Below, in pieces: positions 23,720 through 35,815 of a DNA stretch of 64,000 nt (its first letter is position 1; every line of letters starts with the position of its first letter). Origin of the DNA: Brienomyrus brachyistius (lineage: Eukaryota; Chordata; Actinopteri; Osteoglossiformes; Mormyridae); contig NC_064537.1 of the NCBI RefSeq assembly GCF_023856365.1, positions 8,010,324-8,074,323 on the forward strand, written 5' to 3'. The translations under genes and the position numbers were made by a program. Under the pieces are notes generated by a model. That model did no database searches, was not told where the DNA came from, and saw nothing but the letters and a program-made list of their open reading frames with translations.

Positions 23720-26039
23720 ATGGCTGAGACGGCCGAAAGCAAGAAAGAAGAGGCGGATTACAAGAGGGTCCACAGCTTCCCTTTGATCAGGGTCAGGAAA
23801 GTGTGTGTGTGTGTGGTGTGTGTTTCTGGTGTTGTTCCTTTATTCATTATTAAATGCTGAAATTAATCATGGAAGTTGTTATTTCATTTTCAATAACATC
23901 TGTGCTCTGTGATCATAGGTGGGAGAGGTGCCCTAATTCTGCGCTAAACCCGTAAATCGTTTTGTGTTCTCTGTGCAGCACACGGACATGCCTGAGGAGA
24001 TGAGAGTGGAGACCATGGAGCTGTGTGTCACAGCTTGTGAGAAGTTTGCCACCAACAATGAGGTCAGGACATGTGTGTATCTGTGTGTGGAAGTCCAGTG
24101 TCTAAGGGAAAAAAATGGCTGAAATGGGAATCAGTGTCCAGGATGGACACTGGGAAAACCACACAAACATGCGGAGAACTGTGAACTGTATATCTACCAA
24201 GCCGTCATTCCGTCTCAGTCTCCAAGTCCAAAATGAAGCAGACCTAGAAACAGGTCATCCATCTAGCTGAAAGCCTCCTTTCTATATACTAAGGGTCTAT
24301 GGTGTTCAGTGTCGTGACTTTTTGGCTCCCCATAAGTGCTTTGTGGTAACTGAGAATTACAAAGATTAAGTATAAACTCAGTTGTTGCCGGAACTGTTGT
24401 CAGCAATGCTGTAGCACTGGTGTAGTGGTACAGTGATTATATGAATTATATGATTATATGATTCTTGGGTATTTGCAGCACAGCATCTCATCTCCGTGTA
24501 ACAGGCACACTCCTGCTGGGTGCTTTTTAATCCCCAGCTTTGAGTCATCCAGTTGTTGGTAATCTAATAAATGCTTCCTGTTATTAGTTCAATGCCCTGT
24601 TTACATCTGCGTGTTACATGCCCACTATTTCCATTCAGCGGACGTATCATTCTGGGCAAAGCAGAGCGTTTCAAAGAAAACAGCAGCTCCTTTCACTTGT
24701 ATATATCACCTTCCTGTTGCTTCCAAATAACATATGCTGCCCGCGTTTGCCTAAAGCGACACGGTACGACTTCTCTCAGAGTTTCATTAATTCTCCTGCT
24801 CCTCGGAAGAGATGCCAGCCTGACTGTAACTGCATGTATTTTCATTCGGATTCTCTCATATTAATTGAGGGCTGCGTTTTCTTCCTAACCCTCGTTTGTA
24901 AGTCAGTCCACTGCAGGGAAACGTCGCCTCATGGCAGAAGTGGGGGGATTTAACTTTCCGAAAGTACATTACAATAGGCTGCGCAACGAGCAAGGGGAAC
25001 ACAACAGACTGTTCCGCTGTTTGTTGCTTTACAGATTATAGTTTGTAATAACTGCTGCCAGACAGCAGTGTAGGACGCGCTGGGCTGGATGTCTCTCACG
25101 GAAACTGTAGCTTTGTGGCTTCGAGAGGCTCCATAATTGAATTTTTTGTCTCAAGAAGGACTTAATCTCCTAATTTACTTAAATGTATTGATATCGTCTC
25201 ACATAGACAGGAAACTTCTTGAGGTAAGATGAGTATCTGTGCTTCACATATCAGTGTCTGATGCACTGAAAGGGCCGGTCTTCTGGCACTTTGTTCACAG
25301 ATGCTGTTTAGGATGAAAGTGCGTTCGGAGTGAATAAACCGTACGTGTGTAGGAAGAGTTCACACAGTTCAGTCATTATTGCTAAAATACTTGTAGTTTT
25401 TCCCCCCTTAGTAAATATGCAACATGACAGCGTTATACTAACATGAAAGTGTTAGTTTCACAATGAATGTGTGTATGTAATCTTTATGGCTGCGGTATGC
25501 ATAAATACAAGGGCATACATTATTTGTATGTATGTACAAAATTTATTGTTTGTATGTAGAATGTATTGACTGATTGTCAGAGGTGTGAATGATGAGCGAA
25601 TGTTTTTTCAGTTTTTTATTTTGATTTATCTTTACTGAACCCCAAGTGACACATCTGGCTGCTGGAGGACATTTCCTGGTAGCCTTTTGTGGCCTGATGC
25701 ACAGATGTTTGTGTACATGGGTATATAGTTTGGTATATTGGGAGATGACAGTAAAGAATCTTGAATATGAGGGTGCTGTGAAAGAGGTGTGTGGGTCAAG
25801 GATGGTTTTATAAATTGCTTCGTAAAATTGTCAGCCCTGCCGTGACCCACCGCTCTTCTCTTTCGCCTCCCCAGAGTGCAGCGAAGATGATCAAGGAGTC
25901 GATGGATAAGAAGTTCGGAAGCTCGTGGCACGTGGTGATTGGGGAGGGCTTCGGGTTCGAGATCACACACGAAGTCAAGAATCTGCTGTACATGTTCTTT
26001 GGAGGCAGTCTGGCCGTGTGTGTGTGGAAGTGCTCCTAG
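23720..26039 (+). CDS. dnal4: Dynein axonemal light chain 4, complete, 3 exons
   Basis: This is an LC8-related light chain of axonemal outer-arm dynein, acting in motile cilia. Exons are 23720-23791, 23979-24062 and 25875-26039, all joined in phase 0, giving 106 residues (human 105). The protein is almost collinear with human DNAL4: an N-terminal charged stretch (ESKKEEADYKR), then DMPEEMRVETMELCVTACEK, the LC8 core KKFGSSWHVVIGEGFGFEIT, and the end GGSLAVCVWKCS. The closest alternatives, DYNLL1/2, lack this N-terminus and the VCVWKCS end. A (GT)n stretch follows the exon 1 donor. The last six codons plus stop are repeated twice more in the 3'UTR; see the separate entry. Confidence 0.96.
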
Positions 26040-26048
26040 CGAGGTGTC

Positions 26049-26120
<72 letters not shown>

Positions 26121-26250
26121 CGTGTGTGTGTGCGTGTGTGTGTTCATGCACGCGTGGAAGTGCTCCTAGCGATGTGTGTGTGTGTGTGTGCGCGTGTGTG
26201 TGTGTGCATGCACGCGTGGAAGTGCTCCTAGCGAGGTCTTCTGCTGACCT
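26025..26250 (+). repeat. (TG)n repeat with two extra copies of the DNAL4 terminal codons and stop
   Basis: The 18-bp string TGGAAGTGCTCCTAGCGA, which in the gene encodes W-K-C-S-stop plus three bases, occurs at 26025-26042, again at 26155-26172 and again at 26217-26234. The copies are separated by long TG/CG-rich dinucleotide tracts. The two downstream copies share an additional 'catgcacgcg' leader. The copies lie after the functional stop, so they are 3'UTR sequence. Confidence 0.9.
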
Positions 26251-27026
26251 GTGTGTGTGTGTCTGTCTGTCAGTCAGTCAGTGTGAGTGTCAGTGTAAGT
26301 GTGTGGGGCTCTGCTCCTCGACTCCAGCCTCTCTATACCGTTACGTCCTGCTCTGACCTGCCTGTCTGTGTTAGATCAGATCAGGCTTGTTTTGCAGAAA
26401 TGCCTCACACCCAGTGTTTCCTGCTGCATTTCGCTGCTCTCAGAGAAACCGCGTCTGAATCCTCACCACTCTCTTCTGTTGGCCTCCCATCCTTCCTCTT
26501 AAACGCCATTTTAGAAATTCACCTCACATTTCCTCTCACTTTCTGGGAGGGGAAAAAAAATGTTTATCTCTATGAGCTGTCTTGGCCATCTGTCAACAAA
26601 ACACTCACATCTCTGTTCTTCCCTTCCTCCCTCTCTGTCTGTCTCGTAAGTCCTTTTTTAACTACACTAGTATAAGTATTTTGTAATTCTACTGTTCATT
26701 GTGTAAATAGTTTGCAACTGTAAAGACTTGAAACTGATTTTTGTATAACACGTCCTCATATTGAATATTGAAGTGCTGATGGTGATGGTGGATTGTTCCG
26801 ATACATCCCAAGGGCTCAGTCACTCTTTAACTTGAAGGAATATTTCTGCAATGTTAGCCAAATTTTAAATCTGAAATAAGGTTTTTGTCATAAAATGTTT
26901 TATGGGTGGTATTTGTATTATTGAGAAAATAATTGTTGTTATGACTATTAATAAGATTTTTTTTTTTTTTGGTGTTGAAAATCTGTGCAGCGCGAGTATA
27001 GGTGACCTAGTTAATTGCATAATAAA
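26251..27026 (+). other. dnal4: DNAL4 3' untranslated region, candidate poly(A) signal
   Basis: No coding potential. The stretch is AT-rich downstream with a T run near 26959-26970. AATAAA at 27021-27026 is the first canonical signal. Earlier AT-rich variants cannot be excluded, so the UTR length (about 1 kb) is tentative. Confidence 0.35.
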
Positions 27027-27264
27027 ATCCAAATTCGACAGGAAAACTGGGTGACTCAGTAATTAATTTAGACGCTGTCACTGTCACACAGTGTACGGTG
27101 TGAAATCTTTCGCTTCAAAATTGTCAACTGAGGGAACAAAGATGTTATTTCTGCCTGTGTGGCTTTTTACTCCGTGGAAGGTCAGTGGGAAAAAAAATAA
27201 GGTCTGCAAAACAAAAAAAAGGTTGGTAGATGTTTTAAAAATGTTAATTTCTTGTGGCAACCTA

Positions 27265-27450
27265 CATATTTATTTAGCAGAAACTTGCATCCAAAGTGAC
27301 ACGCAGTTGAGAAAGCAAGGTCACACTGACCTTGGAGCAGCTGGGATAAGGGCCTTGCTTAGGGGCCCAACAGTCACGTCATTCTGCTGGGGTCTGTAAC
27401 CTTCTGACCTCAGGTGCAGCATCCTGACTCACTGAGCCACCTACCACCCT
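27265..27450 (-). mobile_element. SINE-like repeat copy, reverse orientation
   Basis: It runs from 'tatttatttagcagaaacttgcatccaaagtgacacg' to 'ctgactcactgagccacctacca'. The first part is a widespread fish repeat block (TTTAGCAGAnnCTTnnATCCAAAGnGAC), and the last part resembles the reverse complement of a tRNA-like A-box/anticodon region. Ends are approximate and there is no coding capacity. Confidence 0.45.
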
Positions 27451-29027
27451 GCGTAGCTGCTCGCTTACTGAAATAAACAGAAGCACTGCGACTTTTAGCC
27501 GGACTTCAGGAGTCTCCCTCAGAGAGTAACTCCCCTACGCTCATATTCACACTTAGTTAATGCTGTTATCCGGTATGCAGTGAATGCTGGAAATGGAAAA
27601 CACAGCAGGGCAGTGGGTAATGTAGCACGCGGCTAAGCTGTGCTATCAGTCCAGGAGGGGTGTCTGATTGCACCTAAGGAGCCAATCACAGCTCCGCTTT
27701 CCTTTCCCGGTCGTCTAACCCTGAAACTGGCACAGCGACCCGCTTGGCATCGCTGGCATCTGTCCCCTTGTCACCCGCCCCCTCCTGTTCTCCGGTAGCT
27801 CTTCCTCGCTCCCTGAGACGGACTGGCGACAGACTGGCGCTCGGGGACTGGAGGGGATTAGGCTGGAGTTTGCCGTCCACGCTGTTGCTTGAGGAAGGAG
27901 CAGAAAATACCAACGTATTACGACGCGGGGCGTAGATCGTGATGCAGGGCATTCTGCTCGCTCGTGTTTGATGCTTCTGCATATCCACGAACATTTATCA
28001 ACTTTTCTGGGAACAGTAGGAATCCTGTTCCATTGCTTTCCTTCCAGAATATTTCGCCTGACAGCTGCCGATTCTTTCCCTGTTTTGTGTACTTGCATGT
28101 GATTCTACTGCACTCCCTTGGCCATAAAATATTTAACACTAGCCAGAGTTAAATCCTGAGCATGTGCATGTGCCTTTCCAGTGTAAAAACATAACAAACA
28201 CTGGGCTGCTCATCCACAGCCTTTCCCGTCTTTCTCTTCAGGCTGTCTGTTCGTGGAAACAAACACTGATTGGGTCCCCTGAACTACTACTTCTCAGCTT
28301 CACGGACACACAGTCTGGCTTCTGGTGGCTGTGTTATGGCAGCATTTACCCCAAGCTGGGATGTGCCTCTGTATCAGAAACTAATTGGCCCTAAATGCTC
28401 CTTGGACAGGTAGTGAGAGTGTATCCATATATACAACCAAAAGTACTTTTTTCCCAAAATTGGTTGCTGTTTCTTAGCCACGCACACCCTTCTAGTTGCA
28501 GTGGACTTGGGCTTACTCCCGACATTAATGTGTCTGTGTGCATAAGAGTTTGAGTGCTTGTTAGTAAACCATACATGTTAGGTGCTGCTGAAATTAAGTG
28601 GTGACTCAGAGCAGCTAGCGGTGGACGTTATGAGGAGGACGAGAGGGAAAGATATGAGGGTCAAAGGGAGTGGGATTATGGGGGGATTGATAAATAGATG
28701 TTAGAGTGGACTGGAGAGTGGGGTGGGTACAGGGAGTAAAACAGAAGTGGGGGGTTAAAGAAAAAACAGAATAGGGAGGGTAATGAATTTTTCATGAGAT
28801 CTGCACCGTTGGGTATTTCTAGCGTAGCATATTTTCGAGAGATTTAAGTTCACCCCGAACCAGCATGGCATTCCACCTGGTGAGCATGTGTGACTGATTT
28901 ATGGGACTCCATGGAAATCTGTTCGCGCTTATATAGGGGATTGTTGGAGTACTGTCCGGGCAAAGCACCGGAATATCACAGAAGGTAGGGGAGCCATCCA
29001 TCTTGCCTTAGCACTTACCCAATACGG

Positions 29028-29190
29028 TAGTGTTTCCCAGTCCGGTCCTCGGGGACCCGCAGATGGTCCACATTTTTGCTCCCTACCGGGAGCTGGGAAG
29101 GAGCAAAAATGTGAACTCTGGCAGGGAGCTCGGAGAGAGCAACAACGTGGACCGACTGTGGGACCCAGAGGACCAGGCTGGGAAACACTG
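29028..29190. mobile_element. hAT-type miniature inverted-repeat element with 8-bp target duplication
   Basis: The left end TAGTGTTTCCCAGTCCGG and right end ...CCAGGCTGGGAAACACTG are inverted copies. Pairing continues inward over about 55 bp through TCCTCGGGGACCCGCAG versus CTGTGGGACCCAGAGGA and the GGTCCAC/GTGGACC blocks. Flanks CAATACGG (29020-29027) and CAGTACGG (29191-29198) agree at 7 of 8 bases, the length of a hAT target duplication. No transposase is encoded; a non-autonomous copy. Confidence 0.7.
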
Positions 29191-29889
29191 CAGTACGGGA
29201 TGAGTGTGAGCTTGGATCCTATCCCAGGATAAACAGGGCACGGGGCAGGGGACACCGTGGAAGGATGCTAATCCATTGCAGGGATCTTGGGACTTTTCAC
29301 GGCAAAGCCGGGTGAAGCAGATAAGGTGAAAATATATATACATGCGACGTGAACTCTGTTTTTTATACTGTGTTTGTGGGGGCGTGCTGGTTTGCTGTGT
29401 AAATGTGAATTAGTCATTTCGCTGCATTATGGCTGCCTGTCAAAGTCTGATGACTCGTAGGCTCTCCCAGCATGAAGCGTCCCTCTGCAACCCTTGGTCG
29501 TGACAGCAAATGAATATGGAACGACCCACTAACCCCGTGTTGCAGTATGTGTCGCCTGCACTATTCCTACATTATTTGAGCATCCCTACCCAGTTCCCCC
29601 TCAATTCCTGACAACTGCTCATAAATTGGTGAGTGACAGGGGAGGGAGTACTTGGGAACCAATCAGCTTCAGCAGGACTGGTGCCCCCCCTAAGGCCCGC
29701 CCTTGTACACACCCTTGTCTGCTCCACCCCCGAAAAACAGCAAAGCAGGACAGAGGGAGTAGAGTGGGGGCTCGGCAGGACTCTGGTGCAGAAGCAGATA
29801 ATCTGCACCACTCTGTTGTTGGTTCAAGGCGCTTATGTTCTTCCTGCCGCTGTGCTATGAGTTGTCATATGAGGTGATGTTTGGCACAG

Positions 29890-30065
29890 CAAGTTATGAT
29901 TCTGTAAGTAATTGAAAGGTCATTGGTTCATATCCCAAGTTCGGCAGACTGATGGCACTTTCGGGCCCTTGCGCAAGGCCTTTAACTCCCAGCTGCTCTG
30001 GGGACTGTCTGACCCCGCTTTCTCATTTGTTCATCAATATAGATAGAGACGGTTGCTAAATAAAT
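29890..30065 (+). mobile_element. tRNA-derived SINE copy
   Basis: It contains 'gaaaggtcattggttcatatccc' (B-box like) followed by 'gggcccttgcgcaaggcctttaactccc', the same body as the copy in NPTXR intron 3. The boundary is set by similarity only. Confidence 0.5.
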
Positions 30066-30529
30066 TGCGAAATTGACAGGACTCAAATGAACATTCAATA
30101 TCTGATCGTCAGTCTCTCAGTTAAATTTACACCTCTAAATTTCACTGCGTAAAATGATCAATGCCACACATATACAATGTATAGCTGCTGTTCGTCTAAA
30201 CAGACCACTGAGGACTTCATGCCTCCCATTTTCCTAATGACATACCACTGTCCTCAAAAGAGTCACCACCCTACCCTGGGTATGATCACATCATTGCTTG
30301 TGTGGATACAAACCACAGACTCACTGATTATTTACCTCTTAAGACTCCGGCTGTGAAAAGGGGATGTCAAACAGCAGAAAACAAAAACGTCATTGAGAAA
30401 TGCCGTGGGATGTTTTCACCGCCATCCGTCTTCCAACCTCAGTAGGTATTCGCCTGCCAAACAGTCTGTATAACTGTTTGTTATATAACCCCATAATGCT
30501 TTTAAAGGGGTGGTGTTTAAATCCGTAGG

Positions 30530-30735
30530 ACTGAGATTTTCATACATGTCCGGTAGGTTGTGGGTTCAAATCCCGGGGCTGGCTGAGCGGCCATATCATT
30601 GTTCGGCTAATGGGCAAAGGTCTTAACCCCAACTGCTACTGGGGTGTTGGATGCTGGCTGACTTTGCTCTCTGACCTTAAGCTTTCCTCGCTTGTATGTG
30701 ACTTTAACTAAAACCATCCGACAGAGAAATAAATG
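30530..30735 (+). mobile_element. tRNA-derived SINE copy
   Basis: It contains GGTTGTGGGTTCAAATCCCG (an intact B-box) and the conserved downstream block 'gggcaaaggtcttaaccccaactgctactgggg'. It ends in a TAAA-rich tail near 30725-30735. Confidence 0.55.
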
Positions 30736-31379
30736 TAACGTAACGTCCATCTGGATGAAATGCAGAGTCCATTTGCACCAGTCAGGACAGTCTGTTAGTG
30801 TCTGTCAGCCTGCGGGTGTGAAAAACGCCTTTGTGTTGCGTAACTCCACACGTACACTGAACAGACAGGCTCCCGTACTTTCGAACAGGGTGTTTGAATC
30901 AGATTTCACAGAGATGGTTAAAGCTGTCCTCCCGCAAATAGAGGCTTCAGTGACAGCTAAGAGGTGAAATCTCTGGATGTTGACACGGTTGCATTTGATG
31001 ACCGATGTATTTAAATATCCGACTCCAGCTATAAAGCAACCTGTCTGGTAAACCACAGACAGGCGCCAGCACCACTTGCTAATAAGATCACGATCTAGGA
31101 TTGACTTCAACACAGTTGCCACGGTTACTGATGCTGGCATATTAGCCATAACGGAATGGTGACTTTGTCCGGTTATGCCACCGCCCCCTTCGACAAGCCA
31201 TGTCCGCTGCCTCATAAAGCTGACAGCTTCACAGCAACAGGGAGTAGGATTGGACATTTCCCCACGCCTCAATGGATGCTCCAAGCAATCCCTACAATCT
31301 GAACTTTTTAAAAGTAGGGCACAGTCTTTATTCAGCACTGTATATCTCAGAAGTGTTACATTATGATAACTGAACTACA

Positions 31380-31600
31380 GGGTTAGCATGGCGGTGAAGT
31401 GGTTCCCACTGTTGCCTCACCCCTCCGGGACCAGGGTTCGAGTCTCCGCCATGGCTCCATGTGTGTGGAGTTTGCATCTTCTCTCTATGACGTCATGGGG
31501 TTTCCTCTCGGTACTCTGTTCCCCCCCATACTGAGGTTAACTGGAGTAGCCAAATTGCCCATAGCTACCTGCAAATTGACCCTTAGCATCTCTGATAAAA
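31380..31600 (+). mobile_element. Fish interspersed repeat, 5' part
   Basis: It includes 'gttagcatggcggtgaagtgg', 'gttgcctcacccctccggga', a B-box-like GGGTTCGAGTCTCCG and 'tgtgtggagtttgcatcttc'. This succession belongs to an abundant fish repeat whose usual 3' end (GGATAAGCGG... then GGATGGATGG) is also present in this window near 33770. The two parts are separated here, so they are independent fragments or an interrupted copy. Confidence 0.5.
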
Positions 31601-33724
31601 ATCAGGCATATTAGACTGTGTATCCAGCATCAGGCAAAAATAACCAGACATTTTTGCTTTTTTTTTCAAATAAACAACTTGTTTTTAATTGTTGAACCGA
31701 AAATACTATTAAATAAATTGTATGTTGCATGCTAAGCAGCCACTGGCAAGACTTACCGCAGGATTTCAAATCTGGGCACAAAATATAGCCAATCCTCATC
31801 TCTATTTGGAACAAATTAATTTATTTTCAATAGTTAACTCAGATACAGATACAATTAGACATTTTTCTATGAATTCGTTTTTGATTAAAAAATATAACAC
31901 AGAAGTCATAGTCACCTTAGCAGTGTGCAGCTATCCGATCTCAAGATGGAGGAATGTAGCTCAAAGGCGCGTTAAAACACAAAATAATGAAATTATACAT
32001 AACTATATTGAAACAGTTTTATATTGTGAAATCTAGAAAAATATGTGAAGCTGTAATGTGTATGCACGACATGGACATAGGTTACAGGTGTCTTGTTAAG
32101 CTTTGCACTGATGTAGCGGATATTGTTGCGTGCGTAACCTGTAATACATCTCAGTGTGAAAGTCGCAAAACCACCAGAATATTAATTTGTAGGGAATAGT
32201 TATGTCGCTCTGTGTAAACTAGAAATATGCCTAGTCATTTAATTAATTTATCATGACTGCTGCAGGAAAGGCAGGATAAACGCAAAAATATGTGTTGGGT
32301 GGATGGAAAATCTTCAGGCGATTTTCCCCCATTACATCGTCACATCAATCATCGTGATTAAGTTAAACTTTTTGTCATAACTTTTGTATTTTATTCGCGT
32401 ACGCTAGGGACTCATGTCATAGTAAATATATGACTATACCTTGCTTCTAGCGAATAAGTCACTGCATTAATTATAGTGCTGTAGAAGACGATGCAATACG
32501 AATATATCTGCGCAAAGGCGCTCCTGTCAAAGATGAGTCATTTTCTCGGTTATTAATATAACTGTCTGGTTATTTTATAATTATATCCTCTAGTATACAA
32601 ATGTAAGAGAACGTTTTTAACAGATATAATGACATTATAATTCATGATTTAGAGTGACCCATCGCGGTAGAAAATAGAAAATGCATGCTGTGGTCGAAAA
32701 TTTTCAAGCAAGTTAATTCAGGCGAGATTAAATGCCAAAATGTTTCGTTATGATTTAACCAATCTGCTTAATCAGAAAGCAGAACACAGCTAGAATGTTT
32801 CGTGATTCTGTAATATTTAGTGAACAATATCAGCACAATTTTGAGAGTAGTGATTTTAACAAAAATTATGAGGTTGTATTGCTTTTTGGTTTGGTCTAAC
32901 CATGACGATCCTTGCCGAAAACAATACGGATCAATATTCACTTCTGGTATGAATTCTTGGTCTTGATGTAGGCCTACTAGCTTGTCTGAATATGAACCTG
33001 GTTTTGCACATTCGTCATTTAAATAAAAATTACATAATGTACAAAAAATCGTTAACCACAGCCAAGGTACAGACTTCTAAAACTAGTGCTTTGTTTATTG
33101 CCGATTTCATATTATGGCTTTACGATATTATGCAACAAGATTAGTTAGAATCTATAGTGCCTAATAATTTTACCCTGATAGTTTTGTTTTCTGGCTGGCA
33201 CTTTATAATCAACACCCTGGTCGGGTTCCCATATTTCTAATTGCAAAACAAAAATATCAAAGTGTCTTCCAACTTACAAAACCAGTATAACTGCAGATGC
33301 GGGGGGGCTACAAGCGACAAAGGCCTTCTGTTGCTTTGTTGAAATTGCACTGGAAGATTTATGCTTGGAGAACACAGCAGATGTGAGAGTTGCAGGTTTG
33401 AGAAAGCCTAAAGACAGAGTTACAACTGGCTAGATGCCGATGTGGTGCCGTACAATTTACTCACACCGCGCTTTAAGTAGGGAAAACAATTGCTGATACT
33501 CGCCTTGTTATTCAGTACGAAGTGCCTGTACTATGAAAAGCAAAATGATGATTTACAGGTACTGCGAACGGGCACACATCTAGCAGTGGTGAAAAGCCAG
33601 ATTATTTTGCAGTTTACGTTTTATAGTTACATCGAGTTTTTCTATTTTTAAAAAATGTCCTATTATAGAAGAAAAACATAATTGTATTTATTTAATGTAC
33701 CTTTAGATTTTTAGAAGATTACAA

Positions 33725-33825
33725 TGGCTGCGATGGGTTGGCGCCCCAACCTAGGTTGTTCCCCCGCGACCCTGAATAAGACAAGCGGTTACAGAAAATG
33801 GCTGGATGGATGGATGGACTAATGG
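33725..33825 (+). mobile_element. Fish interspersed repeat, 3' tail
   Basis: 'ggctgcgatgggttggcgcccc', 'gttcccccgcgaccctgaat', 'aagacaagcggttacagaaaatgg' and a GGATGGATGGA end form the characteristic 3' end of a common fish repeat. Only the tail is present. Confidence 0.55.
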
Positions 33826-33979
33826 AAGATTACCGTGGGTCTTAATAAGCGTGCTTATTGTGCACTTATAGGAAATTCAAGCCAATGGCACCATTTTACC
33901 GACAGAAAACGTGTGGTTTCCTCTATAAATCCCAAATCACACTTAGGTCATCCCTTCGGCTAAACATAAAGTGAGCGGT

Positions 33980-34580
33980 GCAACTGTCGCGTCTGCGCGA
34001 TGCGCCTGCGTCTGTGCAGGTCCTGCGCATTACGACAACCCCGAGAACGGCAGCGAATCCCTACCCAGAATTGCACGGCAGGGTTGCGCAGACACACTGC
34101 CCAAAGAGCGCAGCCATTATGCAGCTCCACAACCCGAGCTGCTAAGCTTCATTACATTCAGCAAACGAATAACACCACAAAAAAACACCCCTGGTAATCT
34201 CATTCCTGAAAATAACATACTATTTTCATGTTTGTGTGCTGGTGCAATGCATTGAAAAGATATTTATATACATTTATATAGATATCTGGTGTAAATGTAG
34301 AGTTTTAAAGGAATGAACGATAGCTCGGGGACTGAATTCTCCCTGGACGTCAAGGTATCCCCGCTGTGTGGCAAAGACTGCGAGCTTTCAGCAGAGCGCG
34401 ATCCGTCTGTTCCCGGAGGAGCGGCGGGTCCTAAGGACAGGCAGCTGGCAAATCAGTGTCCCGTCCCCCTCCGTGAGTCGCGCCGCCGCCGCCCGCCGCT
34501 TGCGCGACCGATTCTCACTCTCCTGTCAGCAGACACATAGATCGCCGTTTTCTTTGTATCAAAGAAAGATGCCGCGTTGA
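33980..34580 (+). promoter_or_regulatory. CpG-rich candidate promoter of the Myb/SANT-like gene
   Basis: After about 2 kb of AT-rich DNA, CpG density rises strongly here (GTCGCGTCTGCGCGATGCGC and CGCGCCGCCGCCGCCCGCCG patches). No coding exon can be defined. It lies about 1.5-2 kb upstream of the coding exon at 36026, whose splice acceptor (TTCTCCAG ending at 36008) implies a 5' non-coding exon upstream. The end of this region holds one copy of a 51-bp sequence that recurs at 39749. Confidence 0.4.
34417..34467 (+). repeat. 51-bp direct repeat, copy 1
   Basis: It starts AGGAGCGGCGGGTCCTAAGG and ends CCCGTCCC. It is identical to 39749-39799 except one T/C change, and both copies are followed within about 30 bp by a CCGCCGCCG stretch. 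The pair brackets the Myb/SANT-like gene. Confidence 0.85.
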
Positions 34581-35639
34581 ATTTAAGTACATTATATTAG
34601 AAAACGTGATCAGAGGCCGGATTTCGTTTGATTTGTCCGTGAGTTTACTTTGTGTAGTTTATTAATTAAGGCTAATTACCTTATATACACAAAATGATAC
34701 AATTGCATGAGCTCACATGCGCCTGAACCTTAAGCATTTTTCACCTCCATGGATGAGATGTCAGTCCATACTTGACAGATCCACATCGAGCAGGTTATGT
34801 CAGCTGTCAGACATTGTATTCACTGAGGTAAGTTGAGGCCTCTGAGCTTACAGCCTCAGTAAGCCTGCGCATTTAAGCACTACCAGAACACACTCTTACA
34901 CTCCGAGGGCACTTGAAAGAAACCAGGTCAGTCAACTGATGTCTTTGGACTGTTGGCGGAAATTTCTGGAACATGTGGACAAGCTGCGCATACACCAAGT
35001 CAGGGCAGGGTTTTATTTGGCTTCCTTCAACCTTAAAGCTGGGAGACAACAGTTTCTATTGTTATTGGTAGTAATAGTATAGTAGTAGCAGTAGGCCTAG
35101 TAGCGTGCAGTAATAACACACATATTCAACTCAAAGAGTCGAGTATGTTATTGCCATGACTTGTGATATCAATGTTAAAGTTTGAGTTTGAGTTCACATT
35201 TGTCAGTGCAGTTGTACAGCAGTGAAATCACAAACAGTCACTTTCACTTCAGGCTGACGCCGGTCGTATGTGAATTTTCGATGCGGTATCCCAGCATCGT
35301 TGTATTTTAACAGGTTAATCCTCACCAGCTTGTTGGCCACCAGGACCACGATTGTTCCAGTCAGCTCCACCGGCCTGCCCCAGCTTGCGTTGCCTGGGTG
35401 ACAGCTACACATGATTCTCCAGCTGTGTGCGTAGCACGTGCTAGAAGGGTTGATGTGTCTCTAAGATACAACCCTCTGCACCAGTTTTCACTAAATATTT
35501 CAAACCCCAGTATTTGATGATTAATAATCTGAAGAATTGCCTCTTCCTATTTCTGGGGTCCTGCTGTTTAAACTTTAAAGGAAGTAAATCATCAGTATAA
35601 CATTACTTTTACCTTTTTTAGCAGTTACTTTTAGCTAAC

Positions 35640-35815
35640 GTGACATGCATTTTTGGAGACAGCAGCACAAGCCAGTACCTGGAGCATTTGGGGGTTTACA
35701 GCATCACATGAGGATCGAATGGTGACATCACTCTGTTGACACTGGGATTTGAACCAACAACTTTTTAATCACAGACATAGTACCCTACCCCACTGAGCTA
35801 CACACTGTCCCTGAA
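35640..35815 (-). mobile_element. tRNA-derived SINE-like copy, reverse orientation
   Basis: 'gggatttgaaccaacaacttttt' is the reverse complement of a B-box region, and 'taccctaccccactgagctac' that of an A-box region. It lies just upstream of the first coding exon of the Myb/SANT-like gene. Confidence 0.45.

Larger units (their letters stand above)
27027..33960. other. Long gene-poor interval DNAL4 to Myb/SANT-like gene
   Basis: Nearly 7 kb without a supported gene. It contains SINE-like copies near 27265-27450 (reverse), 29890-30065, 30530-30735 and 31380-31600, a hAT miniature element at 29028-29190, and from about 31620 to 33700 very AT-rich DNA with no recognisable content. A fish repeat tail (GCGACCCTGAATAAGACAAG followed by GGATGGATGG) occurs at about 33725-33820. 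In human the SUN2 gene follows DNAL4; nothing like its SUN domain was seen here on either strand. Confidence 0.55.

Noticed and set aside
25632..26147. 171-codon minus-strand open frame with a His-Thr repeat
   Set aside because: Created by the (TG)n repeat and the antisense of DNAL4 exon 3.
30805..31338. 177-codon minus-strand open frame
   Set aside because: No recognisable domain, no splice context, and it overlaps SINE-rich DNA; most likely chance.
27027..33960. Possible SUN2 gene after DNAL4, as in human
   Set aside because: I looked for SUN-domain and coiled-coil exons on both strands and found none; the interval is AT-rich and repeat-filled.
34313..34540. 75-codon frame as a first coding exon of the Myb/SANT-like gene
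   Set aside because: It crosses a 51-bp repeat and CCG repeats, and no clear donor in the right phase connects to 36009; more likely promoter or 5'UTR.
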